Origin: Acidobacteriaceae bacterium
GTDB lineage: Bacteria > Acidobacteriota > Terriglobia > Terriglobales > Acidobacteriaceae
Assembly: GCA_030037475.1 (NCBI GenBank)
Contig: JASHRH010000266.1
Span: 1-33,295, forward strand
DNA: 33,295 bases
Reading direction: 5' to 3'
In this document: positions 1-9,060 of the stretch, piece by piece
Layout: each line of letters starts with the position of its first letter
How positions within the stretch are numbered: position 1 is the first letter of the stretch
Program-made: the position numbers and the translations under genes
The notes under the pieces: generated by a model
Databases searched by the model: none
The model's input: only the letters and a program-made list of their open reading frames with translations
Told to the model about the DNA's origin: nothing

Positions 1-1098
1 ATCGTTTCGATCTTTTACACGTCGGGCAGCACCGGAAAGCCGAAAGGAGTCGTACTTTCTCACCGAAACATGGTCGCAGGCGCGCATAGCGTAGCTCAGT
101 ACCTGGACAACGTGGCGTCCGACCGCCTCCTCGCCGTCTTACCATTCAGCTTCGACTACGGCTTCAGCCAGTTGTCCACCGCGTTTCACGTGGGAGCGAG
201 CGTGGTGCTCATGGATTACCTTCTCGCTCGAGACGTGATCGCCCAGGTGGCGAAGCACCATGTGACGGGGCTCGCCGGAGTGCCACCGCTCTGGAGCCAG
301 CTCGCGGACCTCGAATGGCCGGCTACCGCACGCGAGTGTCTACGCTACATCACCAATTCCGGCGGTTCCATGCCGATAGCCGTGCTTCGCAAACTACGAG
401 CATCGCTGCCCCACACACGACCGTTCTTGATGTACGGCTTGACCGAGGCGTTTCGCTCGACGTACCTGCCACCGTCGGAACTGGATCGACGGCCCGAGTC
501 GATCGGCAAGGCCATCCCAAACGCCGAGGTGCTGATCGTGCGTCCGGACGGAACTCCCTGTGCGCCGAATGAGCCTGGAGAGCTCGTGCACCGTGGGCCG
601 CTCGTTTCGCTCGGCTACTGGAACGACCCCGCAAAAACTGCGGAGCGATTCAGGCCCGCCCCTGGTCAGAATCCCGCGCTCGTACTTCCGGAGATCGCGG
701 TATGGTCCGGCGACACCGCTCGGAAGGATGAGCAGGGATTTCTGTATTTTGTCGGCCGACGCGACGAGATGATCAAGACCTCTGGTTACCGAGTGAGTCC
801 GACGGAGATTGAAGAAATCGTATTTTCCACCGGCCTGGTTGCCGATGCTGCAGCCGTAGGTGTCCCGCATTCCGCCCTCGGACAGGCGATCGCCATAGTC
901 GCAACGGCAGCGCCGCACTCCCGGCCGGATACCAACCGCCTACTCGATGCCTGCCGCCAGAAACTGCCGCGATACATGGTGCCCCACCACATCGAATGGC
1001 GCGATTCGATTCCACGCAATCCGAACGGCAAATATGACCGGCCCCGATTGGCGGCGGAACTCAAGGAGCTGTTTACCTCCCTACACGCAAAGCAGTGA
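1..1098 (+). CDS. acyl-CoA ligase (AMP-forming), exosortase A system-associated; 5' end truncated by window
   Basis: Frame 1 is open from base 1 and reads IVSIFYTSGSTGKPKGVVLSHRNMV (AMP-binding P-loop). Also has YGLTEAF, SGDTARKDEQGFLYFVGRRDEMIKTSGYRVSP and the C-terminal PRNPNGKYDR lysine motif. Confidence 0.93.
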   Translation: MVSIFYTSGSTGKPKGVVLSHRNMVAGAHSVAQYLDNVASDRLLAVLPFSFDYGFSQLSTAFHVGASVVLMDYLLARDVIAQVAKHHVTGLAGVPPLWSQLADLEWPATARECLRYITNSGGSMPIAVLRKLRASLPHTRPFLMYGLTEAFRSTYLPPSELDRRPESIGKAIPNAEVLIVRPDGTPCAPNEPGELVHRGPLVSLGYWNDPAKTAERFRPAPGQNPALVLPEIAVWSGDTARKDEQGFLYFVGRRDEMIKTSGYRVSPTEIEEIVFSTGLVADAAAVGVPHSALGQAIAIVATAAPHSRPDTNRLLDACRQKLPRYMVPHHIEWRDSIPRNPNGKYDRPRLAAELKELFTSLHAKQ

Positions 1099-1187
1099 GC
1101 GCCGGATTCGGGGATTCGGCGCAGCTCGGACGCTCCAGCGAGCGATGGCCCTGCCGGTTATTCCGCGAATGGACGCCGAACGGTGCC

Positions 1188-2432
1188 TCACTTTCCGACC
1201 GGTGCTGTCTGATGGGCGGCGGAATGCGGGGCGCCCAGAGCACGGCGATAAACTTCCGCATAACGCCCGACACTTGCGGCCCAGTAACGCTCCCGTTCGA
1301 CGAAGCGTCGTGCGGCCTCCCGCAGGGAGGCGGCCCGGCTTGGATCTCGCAGGAGACTCAACGAGGCGACCGCAAGCGATTTCGCGTCACCCGCCTGGAA
1401 GAGCACGCCGGTTTCTCCATCGCGAATCAACTCCCGATGACCGCCGACATCGGACGCTACCACGAGGCGACCTTGCGCCATAGCCTCGAGAGGCTTGAGT
1501 GGCGTAATGAGTTGAGTCAATCGGGTCGCAATCCGCGGATAGACGAGAATCTCCATCAGACTGTAGTACCGATGGACTTCGTCGTGCCCCACCCACCCGG
1601 TGAATACCACCTTATCCGCAATACCGAGCGCAGCAGCCTCGCGTCGGAGTGAATCGAACTCCGCACCACCTCCTACGAGAAGCAACCGGACGTCCGGCGA
1701 ATCCTCGAGAAGCAACGGCAGTGCCTTGATTAGTGTCGTCAGGCCCTCGTAGGCATAGAAAGAGCCGATGAAACCAATGACACGCTTGTTCTCCAGACCC
1801 AAATCTCGTGCAAGTCCGATATCCGGCGAGTCGATGACCGTGAACTCGGAGGGATCCACCGCATTGGGAATTAGAGTCACGTCCTGCACCGGCACTCCAC
1901 GACCGACGATTTCGCCGCGCAATCCCTCGCAGATCGCCGTCACTTGATCCGCGTGGGTAAGCACCCAGGTCTCCATTGCCCTGCTCGCGCGGTAGCGCAA
2001 ACTGCCGGCCGTCAGAGTCCCATGATCGACCCCCGCGTCCTCCCAGAGCGCCCGCACTTCGTACACGACCGGGATGTCAGCACGTCGAGCTGCGCGCAAT
2101 GCCGCAATTCCCGTCAGACATGGCGAGTGAGCATGCAGTACATCGGGTCTTCTTTCCTCAATGAGCATGGTCAGGCGACGCTCGAGGGTCCGAATGACGG
2201 CAAGCGGGTTCAGCAACCTATGCGTCTCGAAAAATCCGCCCCTGCCCATGGTGCGATGAAACTCGAAACCTTCGACCTGTTCGACGGCTCCTGCTACCGG
2301 GCCCTGCTTGAGACTGGTGAGGTGTACGGTTTCCCAGCCGAGCGCACGCTGATGCCGGAGGATCTCCAGTGTTCGGTACGAATAGCCGCTGTGGATCGGC
2401 ACCGAATGATCGAGCACGTGAAGGATGCGCAT
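1188..2432 (-). CDS. GT4 glycosyltransferase, exosortase A-associated type (TIGR04063-like)
   Basis: MRILHVLDHSVPIHSGYSYRTLEILRHQRALGWETVHLTS...; GT-B C-terminal FIGSFYAYEGLTTLIKALP and KPLEAMAQGRLVVASDVGGHREL. Start set at the internal Met (2432), not the ORF-track start (2474). Confidence 0.9.
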   Translation of the reverse strand: MRILHVLDHSVPIHSGYSYRTLEILRHQRALGWETVHLTSLKQGPVAGAVEQVEGFEFHRTMGRGGFFETHRLLNPLAVIRTLERRLTMLIEERRPDVLHAHSPCLTGIAALRAARRADIPVVYEVRALWEDAGVDHGTLTAGSLRYRASRAMETWVLTHADQVTAICEGLRGEIVGRGVPVQDVTLIPNAVDPSEFTVIDSPDIGLARDLGLENKRVIGFIGSFYAYEGLTTLIKALPLLLEDSPDVRLLLVGGGAEFDSLRREAAALGIADKVVFTGWVGHDEVHRYYSLMEILVYPRIATRLTQLITPLKPLEAMAQGRLVVASDVGGHRELIRDGETGVLFQAGDAKSLAVASLSLLRDPSRAASLREAARRFVERERYWAASVGRYAEVYRRALGAPHSAAHQTAPVGK

Positions 2433-2720
2433 CAGCACGACCTTTGCCCCATGTGTCGCGCCGTAGAGTCGCAAAATTGCCGCCTATATTGCAAGTCGGT
2501 ACGGCCAAAGTTGCGAGCGACCGATTGGCCCGAGAATTCGACTGTTGCCGGTCCATATTCTCGGCGTGTACTATGTCGTCCGTGCAACGACTGCCGCCAT
2601 CGTTCACTCTCATCCGACATCGATATGGACCGAGACGGATTGTACGAAAGTGCGCAGCGACCGAGCCGTCACCAGCCCCCCTCCGATGCAAGCAATCAAC
2701 CAGCCTCGAGAGATTGACGC

Positions 2721-3959
2721 GTGAGTATCGACGAACTGGGCCGCCACGCGCGACATCCCTTTTTCGGGGTACGAGAGGACTGCCTGACGGTGGACGGGCG
2801 GTCGCTGCTCGAGATCGCCGTCCAGGCCGGACGCACCCCCTTTTATGTTTATGTCCGTCGATATATGACGGACCGTGTGAAGGAACTGCGGAGTCTTCTG
2901 CCTGACGACGTACGCTTGCACTACGCCGTCAAGGCAAATCCGATGCCCGCCGTCGTCAACCACATGGCACAGCTGGTGGACGGTCTCGACGTGGCCTCCT
3001 CTCGCGAGATGCAGGTCGCGCTCGACACCGGCATGGTCGCGGCCAATATCAGCATTGCAGGTCCGGGTAAAACAAACGACGAGCTAGCGCAGGCCGCGGC
3101 AGCCGGCATCACAATCAATATCGAATCGGAACGGGAGATCAGGGTGCTCGGCGAGATCGGACGTCGCTCCGGCCGACCCCCCCGGGTCGCGGTCCGTGTC
3201 AATCCGGAATTCGAGCTCAAAACGTCCGGCATGAAGATGGGTGGTGGCCCGAAGCAATTTGGGATCGACAGCGAGCGGGTTCCCGACATTCTTCAGGAGA
3301 TTCGGAGATTACCGCTCGAATTCCGTGGCTTCCACATCTTCAGCGGCTCGCAGAACTTGCGTGTCGATGCGCTCATCGAGGCACAATGCAGGAGCGCCGA
3401 GCTGGCCGCTCGGCTGGCGCAGCATGCGCCCGCTCCCGTACGCATGATCAACTTGGGTGGCGGATTCGGAATCCCGTACTTCCCGGGGGACCAGCCGCTC
3501 GACATCACGCCCATCGGCGCAAATCTTCGTTCGCTCATACCAGAGATCCGTAGCCACATGCCCGATGCCGAGCTTATCCTGGAGCTCGGGCGTTACCTGG
3601 TAGGCGAGTCCGGACTGTACGTTTGCAGGGTGATTGATCGCAAAATCTCTCGGGGCCACACGTTTCTCGTCACCGACGGCGGTCTCCATCAGCATTTGGC
3701 GGCTTCCGGAAATTTTGGCCAGGTCGTTCGCAAGAACTATCCCGTTCTGATTGGGAACCACGTCCGCGAAGCGCAGCGCGAAACCGCTTCGGTCGTGGGG
3801 CCGCTGTGTACACCACTCGACGTATTGGCAGACCGCATGGAGCTCTCAGTGGCCCATGAAGGAGATCTGGTGGTCGTCCTGCAAAGCGGTGCGTACGGCC
3901 TGACGGCGAGTCCTATCGAATTTCTCGGGCACCCCGCTCCGGTCGAACTCGTCGTTTAG
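2721..3959 (+). CDS. pyridoxal-dependent decarboxylase, exosortase A system-associated (fold III, Orn/DAP decarboxylase-like)
   Basis: GTG start; PLP-lysine motif LHYAVKANPMPAVV, INLGGGFGIPYFPGDQPLD, C-terminal QSGAYGLTASPIEFLGHP. Confidence 0.92.
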   Translation: MSIDELGRHARHPFFGVREDCLTVDGRSLLEIAVQAGRTPFYVYVRRYMTDRVKELRSLLPDDVRLHYAVKANPMPAVVNHMAQLVDGLDVASSREMQVALDTGMVAANISIAGPGKTNDELAQAAAAGITINIESEREIRVLGEIGRRSGRPPRVAVRVNPEFELKTSGMKMGGGPKQFGIDSERVPDILQEIRRLPLEFRGFHIFSGSQNLRVDALIEAQCRSAELAARLAQHAPAPVRMINLGGGFGIPYFPGDQPLDITPIGANLRSLIPEIRSHMPDAELILELGRYLVGESGLYVCRVIDRKISRGHTFLVTDGGLHQHLAASGNFGQVVRKNYPVLIGNHVREAQRETASVVGPLCTPLDVLADRMELSVAHEGDLVVVLQSGAYGLTASPIEFLGHPAPVELVV

Positions 3960-3979
3960 TCACCATGCTTCGCGAGGGA

Positions 3980-3995
3980 GCCGACGGCCGTCGGC
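3980..3995. repeat. 16-bp perfect palindrome GCCGACGGCCGTCGGC downstream of the decarboxylase gene
   Basis: Direct reading; lies 20 bp after the stop codon. Confidence 0.85.
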
Positions 3996-4019
3996 GGTGC
4001 CCGGCCTCGAATTTTGTGA

Positions 4020-4040
4020 CGCGCACGGTTGCGCGATTTT
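4020..4040 (+). terminator. weak intrinsic terminator candidate: CGCGCA-CGGT-TGCGCG followed by ATTTT
   Basis: 6-bp GC stem, 4-nt loop, short T run; after the decarboxylase gene and before the TPR gene. Confidence 0.3.
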
Positions 4041-4182
4041 CCCCGATACGCTACAAACCACCAGGTGTCGCGCCGATGACGCAGCCGCCGAGACAGGCTC
4101 GAGCGGGCGCGAGCACACACCGACGCGAGCACACGTGGAATGCGCACCTGCCCGGATCCGAGTACGTAAAGTGTTCTCCCGT

Positions 4183-4851
4183 ATGAAGAAAGCTTCGTTC
4201 GCCATCAGATCACTCGCCGGTACACTTCTGTTTTTTGTCCAGCTCGTCGGTTATGCCCACGCTCAGGACGTTCCTGGATGCGGGTCGCTGGCAAATGCGT
4301 ACGGTCCATTCGACTATCGCAACGCAGCAGCGCATCAACACGACATCCCTCTTGTCGAGAAATTTCACTTCACGCCTCAAGTCGAATTCTTGATACACGG
4401 CTCCACGGGATCGGTGCTCGGCGATCTCGATTACACCCTCCGTGCGATCCCAAATCACCCACGGGCGCTTGCAGCCATGGCTCGCTACGCGTTGCAGGGC
4501 GGGCGATTCCCACCGACCGCGCGGATCCCGAACGCCGAATGCTACTTTCTGCGCGCGCTCGCCTTTACGCCCGACGACCCGACGGTGCACGAGATATACG
4601 CAGATTTCCTCTACAAGCTCCATCGAAACGCGCAAGCGAAGCAGCAGTACGAGGCCGCTCTTCGCATTGCTCCCGGATCGGCGGAGATCAACTATAACGC
4701 TGGTCTGTTCTTCCTCGACCTGGGCGACGTAAAGCGTGCAAAGCAATTGGCGAACATTGCATACGCCGCGGGCTTTCCATTGCCGGGGCTCCGCAACAGA
4801 ATCGCGGCGGCCGAATCCGACGCCCGAGTGCATCATGTGCCCGACAGATAA
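4183..4851 (+). CDS. secreted TPR-containing protein of unknown function
   Basis: Signal peptide MKKASFAIRSLAGTLLFFVQLVGYAHAQ; TPR-like helices (DPTVHEIYADFLYKLHRNAQAKQQYEAALRIAPGSAEINYNAGLFFLDLGDVKRAKQLANIAY). Start placed at Met 4183 rather than 3997. Confidence 0.8.
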   Translation: MKKASFAIRSLAGTLLFFVQLVGYAHAQDVPGCGSLANAYGPFDYRNAAAHQHDIPLVEKFHFTPQVEFLIHGSTGSVLGDLDYTLRAIPNHPRALAAMARYALQGGRFPPTARIPNAECYFLRALAFTPDDPTVHEIYADFLYKLHRNAQAKQQYEAALRIAPGSAEINYNAGLFFLDLGDVKRAKQLANIAYAAGFPLPGLRNRIAAAESDARVHHVPDR

Positions 4852-4869
4852 ATCGCGGCTGTCTCACTC

Positions 4870-6240
4870 GTGTCGCTGACCGCAATCGTCTTTCTGGTCG
4901 CATTCGCGACCGCATGCGTTCTGGCGCTCGTTCGCCACCCGATCTACGGCCTCGGAGCGTATGTCGCAACGCTCTACTTCGATCCTGCAGGCCAGTGGTG
5001 GGGCCAGGGCGCCATACAAGAAGTTCGGTGGGAATTCCTGCCGGCCATCGTGACACTCGTTGCGATGTTCCTCCACGGGAAACGCACGGCAGCACTGTCC
5101 GCACTTCACAGCGGTCCGTTCTGGGGATTCGTAGCCTACGTCGGATGGGTGGCAATCCAAAGTTCGTGGGCGCTCGATCCGGTCGCCCATCGAGAGCTGC
5201 TCACGATCTGGGTCAAGTTCCTGATCGTCACCATCATGATCTCTGGATGCATCGATTCCTGGAGCCACTTTCGGCTCTTTCTATGGCTCAACGTCGTAGG
5301 GTCCTTTTATCTGGGATGGCTCTCCTACACGGAATACAGCGGCGGCCGGTTTCAAGGTTTCGGTGGCGGAAGCTTCGGCGAGGCGAATGCTGGCGCCCTC
5401 GAACTGGTCATCGGATTGGTTATCGCGGCCACACTCTTTCTAGGCGGCCGCTGGCGCACAAGGACGATACTCCTCCCCCCAATCGCAATTATCGCCAACG
5501 GTATAGTGACCACGATAAGTCGTAGCGGCTTTCTGGCTGCGCTCGCATCCCTGTTCACCTTCAACATATTTGCTCCGAGGTCGTTGCGTTGGCGCGTCGG
5601 CTTCCTGTCCGCTGCCGCGGTCGTGCTTTTCCTGTCGCTCACCACGACCGGCTACTGGAACCGGATGCAGACGATCAAATACGAAGGTGCCGACCTCCCG
5701 GGCATCGATACCGGAGGAGGTCGGCTGGACATCCTCTACGCGCAATGGCGAATTTTCGAGGAACATCCCCTCGGATGCGGCGCCATGTGTACGACCGTGC
5801 TCAGCCCGCAATTTGTCCCTGAGCAATATCTTTCCGGCGGACCCGGCGGACAGCGGGCATCCCACAACACATTCATGAGCATGCTGGTCGACCAGGGGAT
5901 CCCTGGCGGGATCCTATATCTCGCCCTGCTCCTTTGGACCTATGTCGCACTGCGCCGCGCCACCAAAGCCCTGCGACGTCGTAGGGATTTCCCCGCCATC
6001 GTTCTGCCAGGCCTCGCGGCAGTAATGGTCGCCATCACGGTGGCCGACCTTTTCGTCGAGTACACGCGCTTAGAGGCTCGCGTTTGGTTTGTCGGCCTCT
6101 TGATCACTCACGCTCGACTCGTCTCGAGGGATGCCGCAAACGCCCGAAGAGCAGCGATCACAGAGCCGCCGGTGGCCTCGACGCTCTCCGCACCCAACGC
6201 TTACGGCCCGGTCCGACCGCGCGCTCTGACCTGGCGCTGA
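4870..6240 (+). CDS. probable O-glycosylation ligase, exosortase A-associated (TIGR03097-like, Wzy/WaaL fold)
   Basis: GTG start; multiple hydrophobic TM segments, FGGGSFGEANAGALELVIGL and GGQRASHNTFMSMLVDQGIPGGILYL (ligase His motif region). Starts 18 bp after the TPR gene stop. Confidence 0.88.
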   Translation: MSLTAIVFLVAFATACVLALVRHPIYGLGAYVATLYFDPAGQWWGQGAIQEVRWEFLPAIVTLVAMFLHGKRTAALSALHSGPFWGFVAYVGWVAIQSSWALDPVAHRELLTIWVKFLIVTIMISGCIDSWSHFRLFLWLNVVGSFYLGWLSYTEYSGGRFQGFGGGSFGEANAGALELVIGLVIAATLFLGGRWRTRTILLPPIAIIANGIVTTISRSGFLAALASLFTFNIFAPRSLRWRVGFLSAAAVVLFLSLTTTGYWNRMQTIKYEGADLPGIDTGGGRLDILYAQWRIFEEHPLGCGAMCTTVLSPQFVPEQYLSGGPGGQRASHNTFMSMLVDQGIPGGILYLALLLWTYVALRRATKALRRRRDFPAIVLPGLAAVMVAITVADLFVEYTRLEARVWFVGLLITHARLVSRDAANARRAAITEPPVASTLSAPNAYGPVRPRALTWR

Positions 6241-6264
6241 TAGAACGCTTCTCTACGGACCCCG

Positions 6265-8454
6265 TCAAGTCCGCGGCACGAACGCGAACTGTGGAGTGTT
6301 GCTGGCCCCATCCGCCTGCGGCGTGTAATTCGGCGCTGCCTGTATCAGTGCGTATGCGGCGACGGCGCCCGAGATTCCGGCGTCGATGGCTTGCGCGATG
6401 ATCGAGATGTGGAGCGCCCAGTATCCACTGCCCGGATTGGAGGTGTCGCCTGCGCTCGTGGCGGTATCCGAATCGTGCTGCAGAAGCGTATCGCCCGGAT
6501 TCGCAGTGATGGACGTGGAGAGTCCGTCACTTGACACGTAGGAAGCATACGCCTGGGGGATCGTCATGAAGACCGGCGCCGCGGGAGTGCTCGAATTCAT
6601 CAGGTAAGGGCGCGCATAGGTGCAGGCACGACGAAAGTTCCAAGTCGAGTTATTTCCGATCGTCAGAAGCGTATCCTGATAGACGAAGTTCCGAATCGAC
6701 TCGAGATCCGACTGATTTGACAAGCCCTCAATACCGAGATCTGCGATGTGGCCGAGCGCCATGCCCTGGAAAGCGACCATCCAGGCGCCGCCCCACCATT
6801 CGTTGGTCGGATAATTCGCGGCGGTATACCCATCATACTGCCCGAGCCATCCGATCGAGTTCTTGAACGTGCCGTTGTCGATCGTCCCCAGGACGTAGCG
6901 CTGATTGTTCCACTGCGCCGTGTCATGGATACTCTGTACGAATGCCGCCTGAAGCTCCGCGTCAGCCGTCGGTAGCGCCGCCCCGTTGATTCCGGTAGGG
7001 GTAATTGCCGCCGTCTGGCCCATGGTGCGCCAACACCAAGCCGTGCCGCGAGTTGTCAGAGGCGCATTAATGCATGCGAGTACCCCGCCTCCCTGCCGGG
7101 TAGGCGGGTTCGACTCCAGAATGTCGTCCATTGCGGCGAATTGCAGGGACTCGAGCTGCGTCCACCGACCCTCGATCAGATGCGCGAGATATCCATTCGA
7201 TGGATGATGCGCAATATCCCACGGACCGTTGGTGCCCCCCGACGGGGTGGGAGGCGCCGTCCCCCAGCCGCTTGTCAGGGTCGTCTGAGGATAGCTCAAA
7301 TAATTGCAAACGCGTCCCGTATTCTCGTCACGGTAGTGTATGGGCCATCTACCCGACCCACGATTGTTGCTGATGGTCGCCGCGTAGGCGCGCGAATCCG
7401 CCGTAGTGCAGTAGAGCGCCTCCCATTGAGGAAGAACGCCGATCGACGGTTGGTAACCAGCATTGCCCATTCTGGCCGTCCAGTTTCCGAGCGCAAAGGG
7501 CACGGGATTCAACGCGGACGCCAGACTCGCAAAGGCGGCCGACGACGGATTCGTATAGCCATAGTTGGGGACCATTCGAGTGGCCCGCAGGTACGCCGCA
7601 TCGTGGGTGGGTGTAATTTGTGGGTTTGTACCAATCCAATCCACTCGCGACCAACGCGTATGGGAATAGTGAGCGAGGCTCGCGGAGAACGTCGTCGAAC
7701 CACCTACGTTCAGGGCGATCGTATAGTCGCGCTCTCCGGGTGCTGGGACGTTCATCCATCCGTTCTCGACGACCGTCTCGATTTCTGTCGTGCCATTGGA
7801 ATACGCCCGAACGAAGAACCACATTGCGACGTGCGCGTCGGTCGTCGGACAGTAATAGTGAAATTCCGACATCACCGGACCCAGTATCTGCCTGACGCGC
7901 CCTGCGGACCCTTTGTTCCAATTGGAAAGATCGACTCCGAGACAGGACTGCAATGCGTACGTTCCCGTTACGGCTCCCGTGAACGTCGCAGTCACATTCA
8001 GGCTCTTCGGCTCGGCGACGGTCGATTCCGAGGGCGCCGAAGAAGTCGTAGCGAGCGTTATCGTCTGTAGCGCGTTCTGCGTAAACGACGCAATTCCGCT
8101 CAGTACCGCAAATTTCGCGCTCCCATCGGGCCACCTATTGAGGATCGTCGCCTGCGAGCTCGTGGAGCTCGTCGTGATGTACTGCCCGCTAGGCACATCG
8201 CCCTGCCGGAAGGCGTGCCCAAAAGTCCATCCGTGGGTTCCCGAGCTGGCCGCACTCGTCAGTCCCAACGTGGGCAGACCCACACTCACCGTGCCGCACG
8301 AGGCGGACGCCGACGTACCTCCCACAGCGCTCACCACCGATGGAGGGCAGGGCGACGACCCGAAAGCGACTGCGCTTGCCGCCCCACCAGCCACGCCAGC
8401 AGCGCTGATCAGAAACTGCCGCCTGGTAAGATCCTTCGATCGCACATCACTCAC
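6265..8454 (-). CDS. Tat-exported protein with RIFT-barrel-like N-terminal region; possible polysaccharide lyase-like enzyme
   Basis: GTG start; twin-arginine signal MSDVRSKDLTRRQFLISAAGVAGGAASAVAFG; FGHAFRQGDVPSGQYI...NRWPDGSAKFAVLSG resembles PcRGLX/YetA-type RIFT barrels; C-terminal half has helical-barrel-like segments (RGTAWCWRTMGQTA, TNEWWGGAWMVAFQGMALGHI). Confidence 0.75.
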   Translation of the reverse strand: MSDVRSKDLTRRQFLISAAGVAGGAASAVAFGSSPCPPSVVSAVGGTSASASCGTVSVGLPTLGLTSAASSGTHGWTFGHAFRQGDVPSGQYITTSSTSSQATILNRWPDGSAKFAVLSGIASFTQNALQTITLATTSSAPSESTVAEPKSLNVTATFTGAVTGTYALQSCLGVDLSNWNKGSAGRVRQILGPVMSEFHYYCPTTDAHVAMWFFVRAYSNGTTEIETVVENGWMNVPAPGERDYTIALNVGGSTTFSASLAHYSHTRWSRVDWIGTNPQITPTHDAAYLRATRMVPNYGYTNPSSAAFASLASALNPVPFALGNWTARMGNAGYQPSIGVLPQWEALYCTTADSRAYAATISNNRGSGRWPIHYRDENTGRVCNYLSYPQTTLTSGWGTAPPTPSGGTNGPWDIAHHPSNGYLAHLIEGRWTQLESLQFAAMDDILESNPPTRQGGGVLACINAPLTTRGTAWCWRTMGQTAAITPTGINGAALPTADAELQAAFVQSIHDTAQWNNQRYVLGTIDNGTFKNSIGWLGQYDGYTAANYPTNEWWGGAWMVAFQGMALGHIADLGIEGLSNQSDLESIRNFVYQDTLLTIGNNSTWNFRRACTYARPYLMNSSTPAAPVFMTIPQAYASYVSSDGLSTSITANPGDTLLQHDSDTATSAGDTSNPGSGYWALHISIIAQAIDAGISGAVAAYALIQAAPNYTPQADGASNTPQFAFVPRT

Positions 8455-9060
8455 CGCACTTCTCCCGCCTCACATCGTGGTATCGCCCAGTGATCGGTGT
8501 AGGGCATAGACACGCGGAGCACACCTCAAGACCGAGCCGACGACAGCAGCATTTATACCGATGGATCCAACCCTTGCAACCTGTATCCAAACGGCATCAG
8601 CCTGCGACAGTCTCACCCGTCAAACCCGCGTCGATCCTCACACACGAGTGGCTGTGTACAGAGCGAGAGAACATAATGCTGTGTACGGCATCACGATTGT
8701 TGCAATCCAATCCGATCGACTGCACTCTTCGACCGACAGCCCACGATGTGCCGTGAATCACAATTTCAGTTGCTCGGGCCGCGCCGAGACCCATCGCCCA
8801 GAGTGCTGTGCTACCTTGCCGAGGTGGGCCTGTGGCCGTCCCGTCTGGATACTACCGCGCAGGACCGGTAACCTTCTGACCGATTCAGAGAAGCGCGCAT
8901 GGATTTTGGTCGTCGGCAATGAGCGGCTCGACGGCCGCGGCGGCGAAATCCTCGATCCGGCTCCATCCGGGGGCGTCGCGAGGCAACGACAATTTCAGCT
9001 TTCTTCAATTGCATTGCAGGTGTGAAGCGTGCTGGCAATCCGTCGCGGAGGGCAAATCAC

